Notes under the pieces: model-generated | What the model saw: the letters and a program-made list of their open reading frames with translations, nothing else | The model's database searches: none | Told to the model about the DNA's origin: nothing | Shown here: piece by piece, positions 60,612-64,000 of the stretch | Layout of the letters: each line of letters starts with the position of its first letter | Position numbering within the stretch: position 1 is the stretch's first letter | Origin: Streptomyces sp. NBC_01016 | Lineage (GTDB): Bacteria > Actinomycetota > Actinomycetes > Streptomycetales > Streptomycetaceae | Direction: 5' to 3' | Length of the DNA stretch: 64,000 nucleotides | Assembly (NCBI RefSeq): GCF_026341035.1 | Contig: NZ_JAPEOQ010000001.1 | Location: 434,001-498,000, forward strand | Position numbers and translations under genes: made by a program

Positions 60612-60655
60612 TGCTGCCCTGAGGCTGCCGTGATGCTGCCCTGAGGCTGCCGTGA
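60601..60655. repeat. 22-bp tandem repeat across the mtnP stop codon
   Basis: Two perfect units of GGCTGCCGTGATGCTGCCCT plus GA, then an 11-base partial. The mtnP stop TGA lies in the first unit, so unit copy number does not change the protein. Confidence 0.8.
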
Positions 60656-60825
60656 GACCTGAATATCCCCTCGTGAGGCCTGAATCTCCCCTTCGGGTGA
60701 GGGAGTTGTCCACAACCGCTCGGTAGTGCACGGGCTCCGGCGGGATGCGGCGCGGAGGCGGATGGTGGTCGGCGAGACGGGCGCGGTGCCCGTCCGGCCC
60801 GACCGATCCGCAGGCGGTGGCGACT

Positions 60826-61383
60826 GTGTCCGCATCTGTACCCGTCCCGTACCAGCTCAGCATTCCCCCGACGTCCGAGGTGCCGCCCTTCCCTCCCGTG
60901 CACGTACGCGGCGCGCGGTGGCGGCCGGGGCGCGCGGGCAGGCGCCGGCACCGGCCGGCCGTGGCGGCGGGGCTCGTCCTGACCGCGGCGGCGCTGGCGG
61001 TCGCGGTGCCGTCGTCCGGCGCGGGAGGCGGGCCCGAGCCCCCGCACGCGGCGGCGCCGGGCGGGCGGGCCGACGCGTCCGCCGTGCCGGTGTCGGCGCC
61101 GGTGCGGATCGCGGACGCGGGGGCGGTACGGCTGCTGCGACCGGGCGACCGGGTCGACGTGGTGGCGGCGCGGGCGGACGGCGGGCCGGGGGTGCGGGTG
61201 CTCGCGTCCGGCGCGCGGGTGGCGTCCGTGCCGAAGCCGAGGCCAACTCTCGGTCAAGGCGGCGATATCGGCGAAACCTCGACGACGGGCGGGGCGTTGG
61301 TGGTGCTGACGGTGGAACGCGCGACCGCGGCGCGACTCGCGGGCGCCGGAGCCGCTTCTAGGTTGGCGGTGACGGTGTGGTGA
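60826..61383 (+). CDS. SAF-domain protein, CpaB/RcpC-like
   Basis: About 185 residues. A Pro-rich head and an Arg-rich stretch precede one membrane helix (PAVAAGLVLTAAALAVAVP), then a SAF-type domain (RLLRPGDRVDVVAARADGG, VLASGARVASVPKP) as in Flp pilus proteins CpaB/RcpC. The other pilus genes are not here, so its partner is elsewhere or it acts alone. The GTG at 60826 is one of several possible starts. High GC and Ala/Arg bias fit its neighbours. Confidence 0.75.
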   Translation: MSASVPVPYQLSIPPTSEVPPFPPVHVRGARWRPGRAGRRRHRPAVAAGLVLTAAALAVAVPSSGAGGGPEPPHAAAPGGRADASAVPVSAPVRIADAGAVRLLRPGDRVDVVAARADGGPGVRVLASGARVASVPKPRPTLGQGGDIGETSTTGGALVVLTVERATAARLAGAGAASRLAVTVW

Positions 61384-61500
61384 CGTATATCTCCGCAAGT
61401 CCCCCGTTCGAGCTACCGAATTGGACAGGTCTGACCCGAACTGTCGTAGGTTGCGGAAGCGTTTGCTCCACTACCTGGACATGTGAAGAGAGGCCTTCTG

Positions 61501-61965
61501 GTGAGCGAGAACAACGGACCGAGCCTGTGGGAAGGCTTCAAGGCCTTCCTCATGCGCGGGAATGTGATCGACCTGGCGGTCGCCGTGGTCATCGGCGCCG
61601 CATTCACCAACATCGTGAACGCTGTGGTGGAAGGGGTCATCAACCCGATCGTCGGAGCGTTCGGGACGCAGGACCTGAACAAGTACGCGTACTGCCTGAA
61701 GGGCACGTGCGAAGCCGGCAGCGACGACAGCATTCAGATCATGTGGGGCACTGTCCTCAGTGCCGCCATCAGCTTCCTGATCACGGCCGCCGTCGTGTAC
61801 TTCCTGATGGTGCTGCCGATGGCCAAGTACCTCGCCCGGCAGGCCGCGAAGAAGGCCGAGAAGGAAGGCACCCAGGAGGTGCTGGAGGTCTCCGAGCTGG
61901 AGGTGCTCAAGGAGATCCGCGACGCGCTCGTGGCGCAGCGCGGCTCGGGGCACACCGAGCCCTAG
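61501..61965 (+). CDS. mscL: Large-conductance mechanosensitive channel
   Basis: A 154-residue channel. MscL start WEGFKAFLMRGNVIDLAVAV, the first helix AVVIGAAFTNIVNAVV with the pore constriction, a short periplasmic loop with Cys pair (YCLKGTC), the second helix and a C-terminal helical bundle (VLEVSELEVLKEIRDALV). It opens under membrane tension to prevent lysis. GTG 61501 with GAGAGG 8 bases upstream. Confidence 0.95.
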   Translation: MSENNGPSLWEGFKAFLMRGNVIDLAVAVVIGAAFTNIVNAVVEGVINPIVGAFGTQDLNKYAYCLKGTCEAGSDDSIQIMWGTVLSAAISFLITAAVVYFLMVLPMAKYLARQAAKKAEKEGTQEVLEVSELEVLKEIRDALVAQRGSGHTEP

Positions 61966-61984
61966 CGGGTCTGGCCGCGGCCCT

Positions 61985-62215
61985 TCAGATGTGGTGGGGC
62001 GGCTTCTCGTCGAGGAAGCGGGCCAGGTCGGCGGCGCTGTTGTCGCCGGCTGTCGGCCGCTCGCCCCAGCCGCGGTCCGTGTCGTCGGAGGACTGCGCCG
62101 TCAGCGGATCGTCGAAGATCAGCGCGGCCTTGGGGTCGCGCTTCTTGGGATCGCGCTTTTCGGCATCGCGCTTTTCGAGGTCGCGCTTCTCGGGGTCCGG
62201 GGCGGGGCTGCTCAT
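61985..62215 (-). CDS. Small protein with KRD repeats, unknown function
   Basis: A 76-residue acidic/basic protein. Residues 9-28 hold four repeats of roughly E-K-R-D-x, encoded by a 15-bp tandem DNA repeat. The C terminus (AADLARFLDEKPPHH) looks helical and conserved. It lies 46 bases downstream of pflA on the same strand. I do not recognise a function. Confidence 0.65.
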   Translation of the reverse strand: MSSPAPDPEKRDLEKRDAEKRDPKKRDPKAALIFDDPLTAQSSDDTDRGWGERPTAGDNSAADLARFLDEKPPHHI

Positions 62216-62261
62216 GGCTCCAGGGTACGTCGCCGGGAGCGACGGCCCCCGGCGTGCCGGG

Positions 62262-63074
62262 TCAGACGGCCGTGAGGCCGTGGGACTCGAAGATCGCCTT
62301 GGCGGAGGCGACCTGCTCGGGGGTGGGCGAGGGGGTGTCGTGCAGCGTGAAGGTCTTGCCGAGCGCCTGCCACTTCGCCTCGCCGAGCTTGTGGAAGGGC
62401 AGCACGTCGACCCGGGAGACGTTGCCGAGGGAGCCCGCGAACGCGGCGACGCCCTCGATATTGGCGGGGTCGTCGGTCAGGCCGGGGACGAGCACGAAGC
62501 GCACCCACACGTTCTTGCCGAGGTCGGCGAGGCGGTGCGCGAAGTCGAGGGTCGGCTGCAGCGGGCGCCCGGTGACGTGCTTGTAGGTGGCGCGGTCCCA
62601 GGACTTGATGTCGAGCAGCACCAGGTCCACATCGCGCAGCAGGGCGTCGGTGGCGCGCACGCCGAGGAAGCCCGAGGTGTCGAGGGCGGTGTGCAGGCCC
62701 AGCTCGTGCTTGAAGCGGTGCAGCAGCTCACCGGCGAAGACCGGCTGGAGCAGCGGTTCGCCGCCGCTGATGGTGGCGCCGCCGCCCGCGGCCTCGATGA
62801 ACCGGGTGTACTTGGCGGCTTCGGCGACGATCGCGTCGGCCGCGGTGCGCTTGCCGTTGCGCATCTTCCAGGTGTCGGGGTTGTGGCAGTACAGGCAGGT
62901 CAGCGGGCAGCCGGAGAGGAACGTCACGAAGCGGGTGCCCGGCCCGTCGACGCCGGTCGACAGGTCCCAGGAGTGCACCGAGCCCTCGATGGGGCGGTGG
63001 GTCGCGGCGGCGGCCGGGGTGGCGGCGTCGTTCGCGCCGAGGTCACTCGCGGTCCGGGTGAGCAGCACGGTCAT
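62262..63074 (-). CDS. pflA: Pyruvate formate-lyase activating enzyme
   Basis: A 270-residue radical SAM enzyme that puts the glycyl radical on pyruvate formate-lyase. The iron-sulfur motif C-x-x-x-C-x-x-C is CPLTCLYC (near residue 56), followed by SGGEPLLQPVF. It starts 48 bases after the pflB stop, so pflB-pflA form an operon. The 30-residue N-terminal extension is longer than usual. Confidence 0.94.
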   Translation of the reverse strand: MTVLLTRTASDLGANDAATPAAAATHRPIEGSVHSWDLSTGVDGPGTRFVTFLSGCPLTCLYCHNPDTWKMRNGKRTAADAIVAEAAKYTRFIEAAGGGATISGGEPLLQPVFAGELLHRFKHELGLHTALDTSGFLGVRATDALLRDVDLVLLDIKSWDRATYKHVTGRPLQPTLDFAHRLADLGKNVWVRFVLVPGLTDDPANIEGVAAFAGSLGNVSRVDVLPFHKLGEAKWQALGKTFTLHDTPSPTPEQVASAKAIFESHGLTAV

Positions 63075-63122
63075 GGCGTTCCTCCTCGTGTCCTTCAGGG
63101 TGTCCCGGTCGGGAGGACCGGC

Positions 63123-64000
63123 TCAGAGGGAGCCGTGGAAGGTGCGGTTGATGACGTCCAGCTGCTGCTCACGCGTCAGGCGGACGAAGTTCACCGCGTA
63201 CCCGGAGACCCGGATGGTCAGCTGCGGGTAGTTCTCCGGGTGCTCCATGGCGTCCTCGAGCGTCGCCTTGTCGAGGACGTTGACGTTCATGTGGAAGCCG
63301 TCGCTGGCCATGAAGCCGTCGAGCACGCCGGCCAGGTTGCCGATCCGCTCGCCGGGGGTGCGGCCCAGGGCGTCCGGGGTGATCGTGTTGGTCAGCGAGA
63401 TGCCGTCCTCGGCGTCGTCGTAGGGCAGCTTCGCGACCGACAGGGCGGAGGCGATGTAGCCGTGCTCGTCGCGCCCGTTCATCGGGTTGGCGCCGGGGGC
63501 GAAGGGAGTGCCGGCGCGGCGGCCGTCCGGGGTGTTGCCGGTCTTCTTGCCGTAGACGACGTTCGAGGTGATCGTGAGCACCGACTGGGTGTGCACGGCG
63601 TTCCGGTAGGTCGGGTGCTTGCGGACCTTCTCCATGAAGCCGTGGACGATGCGCTTGGCGATCTCGTCGACGCGGTCGTCGTTGTTGCCGTAGGCCGGGT
63701 AGTCGCCCTCGATCTCGTAGTCGACGGCGAGGCCGGTCTCGTCACGGATGACCTTGACGTTCGCGTGCTTGATGGCCGAGAGGGAGTCCGCGGCGACCGA
63801 CAGACCCGCGATGCCGCAGGCCATGGTGCGCAGGATCTCCTGGTCGTGCAGGGCCATCTCGATGCGCTCGTAGGCGTACTTGTCGTGCATGTAGTGGATG
63901 ACGTTGAGCGCGTGGACGTAGGTCCTCGCCAGCCAGTCGAGCATCGCGTCGTACTGCTCGGCGACCGTCTCGTAGTCGAGGTACTCGCCCTCGATGGGTT
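63123..64000 (-). CDS. pflB: Pyruvate formate-lyase (3' part; N terminus outside the window)
   Basis: The last 291 codons or so of formate acetyltransferase. The frame is open to the window edge, so the start lies beyond it. The glycyl-radical site is [13 protein letters not shown] near the C terminus, and [20 protein letters not shown] and [17 protein letters not shown] are PFL motifs. The catalytic cysteine pair falls outside this window. The enzyme splits pyruvate to acetyl-CoA and formate and works only without oxygen. Confidence 0.93.
   Translation of the reverse strand, partial: PIEGEYLDYETVAEQYDAMLDWLARTYVHALNVIHYMHDKYAYERIEMALHDQEILRTMACGIAGLSVAADSLSAIKHANVKVIRDETGLAVDYEIEGDYPAYGNNDDRVDEIAKRIVHGFMEKVRKHPTYRNAVHTQSVLTITSNVVYGKKTGNTPDGRRAGTPFAPGANPMNGRDEHGYIASALSVAKLPYDDAEDGISLTNTITPDALGRTPGERIGNLAGVLDGFMASDGFHMNVNVLDKATLEDAMEHPENYPQLTIRVSGYAVNFVRLTREQQLDVINRTFHGSL

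Overview
The window is about 64 kb of very GC-rich actinomycete chromosome, almost certainly from a Streptomyces. The evidence is frequent GTG starts, a galT-galE-galK operon in the Streptomyces order, an SsgA-like sporulation protein, a protein O-mannosyltransferase, an Rpf-type resuscitation factor, a SepX/GlpR septum protein, and several candidate leaderless promoters. The gene content and order look like the conserved chromosome core rather than an accessory island. I see no prophage, integrase, biosynthetic gene cluster or CRISPR array.

Layout. 0-3.3 kb: a small methyltransferase/VOC pair divergent from a MarR regulator with a clear shared operator, then an orphan LuxR-type response regulator and a GNAT acetyltransferase. 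3.3-8.8 kb: galT-galE-galK facing away from a sodium/solute symporter plus a small membrane protein; both promoter sides carry the same operator-like sequence. 8.8-9.7 kb: an unusual tRNA-Gly(UCC)-like gene with its own terminator, behind a second orphan regulator whose receiver domain lacks the phosphate-accepting aspartate. 9.9-20.3 kb: a PQQ-type beta-propeller membrane protein, an ABC-F ATPase, then ispE, rsmA, rpfB, a TatD nuclease, a zinc-ribbon protein and rsmI, interrupted by two repeat-rich intergenic tracts. 20.4-29.5 kb: pmt, two tandem paralogous penicillin-binding proteins, a YbaK-like deacylase, an EamA exporter, and three small metabolic enzymes. 29.6-33 kb: a MITE-like inverted-repeat element, a CbiMQO-type nickel/cobalt ECF transporter with a Nur-like operator, and an SsgA-like protein.

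33-44.8 kb: an MmpL exporter with its TetR regulator, a tricorn protease, a Tat-exported propeller-like protein, and a MerR regulator divergent from a Baeyer-Villiger monooxygenase/hydrolase/SDR operon resembling the mycobacterial mymA operon. 44.9-46.7 kb: a CsbD stress protein, exonuclease III, a GNAT and tRNA-Ala(CGC). 46.8-53.2 kb: a cell-division and cofactor block (sepX/glpR, rimJ-like, mog, moaC, glp, galU) followed by 5-formyl-THF cyclo-ligase on the other strand. 53.2-64 kb: a penicillin-acylase-family hydrolase, a CPA antiporter that appears to start with CTG, an MFS transporter, an FmdB-type zinc ribbon protein behind a CIRCE heat-shock operator, MTA phosphorylase, a SAF-domain protein, mscL, a small KRD-repeat protein, and a pyruvate formate-lyase activase plus the 3' part of pyruvate formate-lyase, cut by the window end.

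How the genes work together. The galactose genes take up and degrade galactose to UDP-glucose, and galU later in the window makes the same UDP-glucose from glucose-1-phosphate. IspE, RsmA and RsmI are housekeeping enzymes. RpfB, Pmt, the two PBPs, SepX/GlpR with Glp, and the SsgA-like protein form a loose theme of cell-wall growth, septation and spore germination. The Nur-like, CIRCE-like, MarR, MerR, TetR and gal operator assignments come from motif reading only. Distances and palindromes were read by eye, and no database search was possible.
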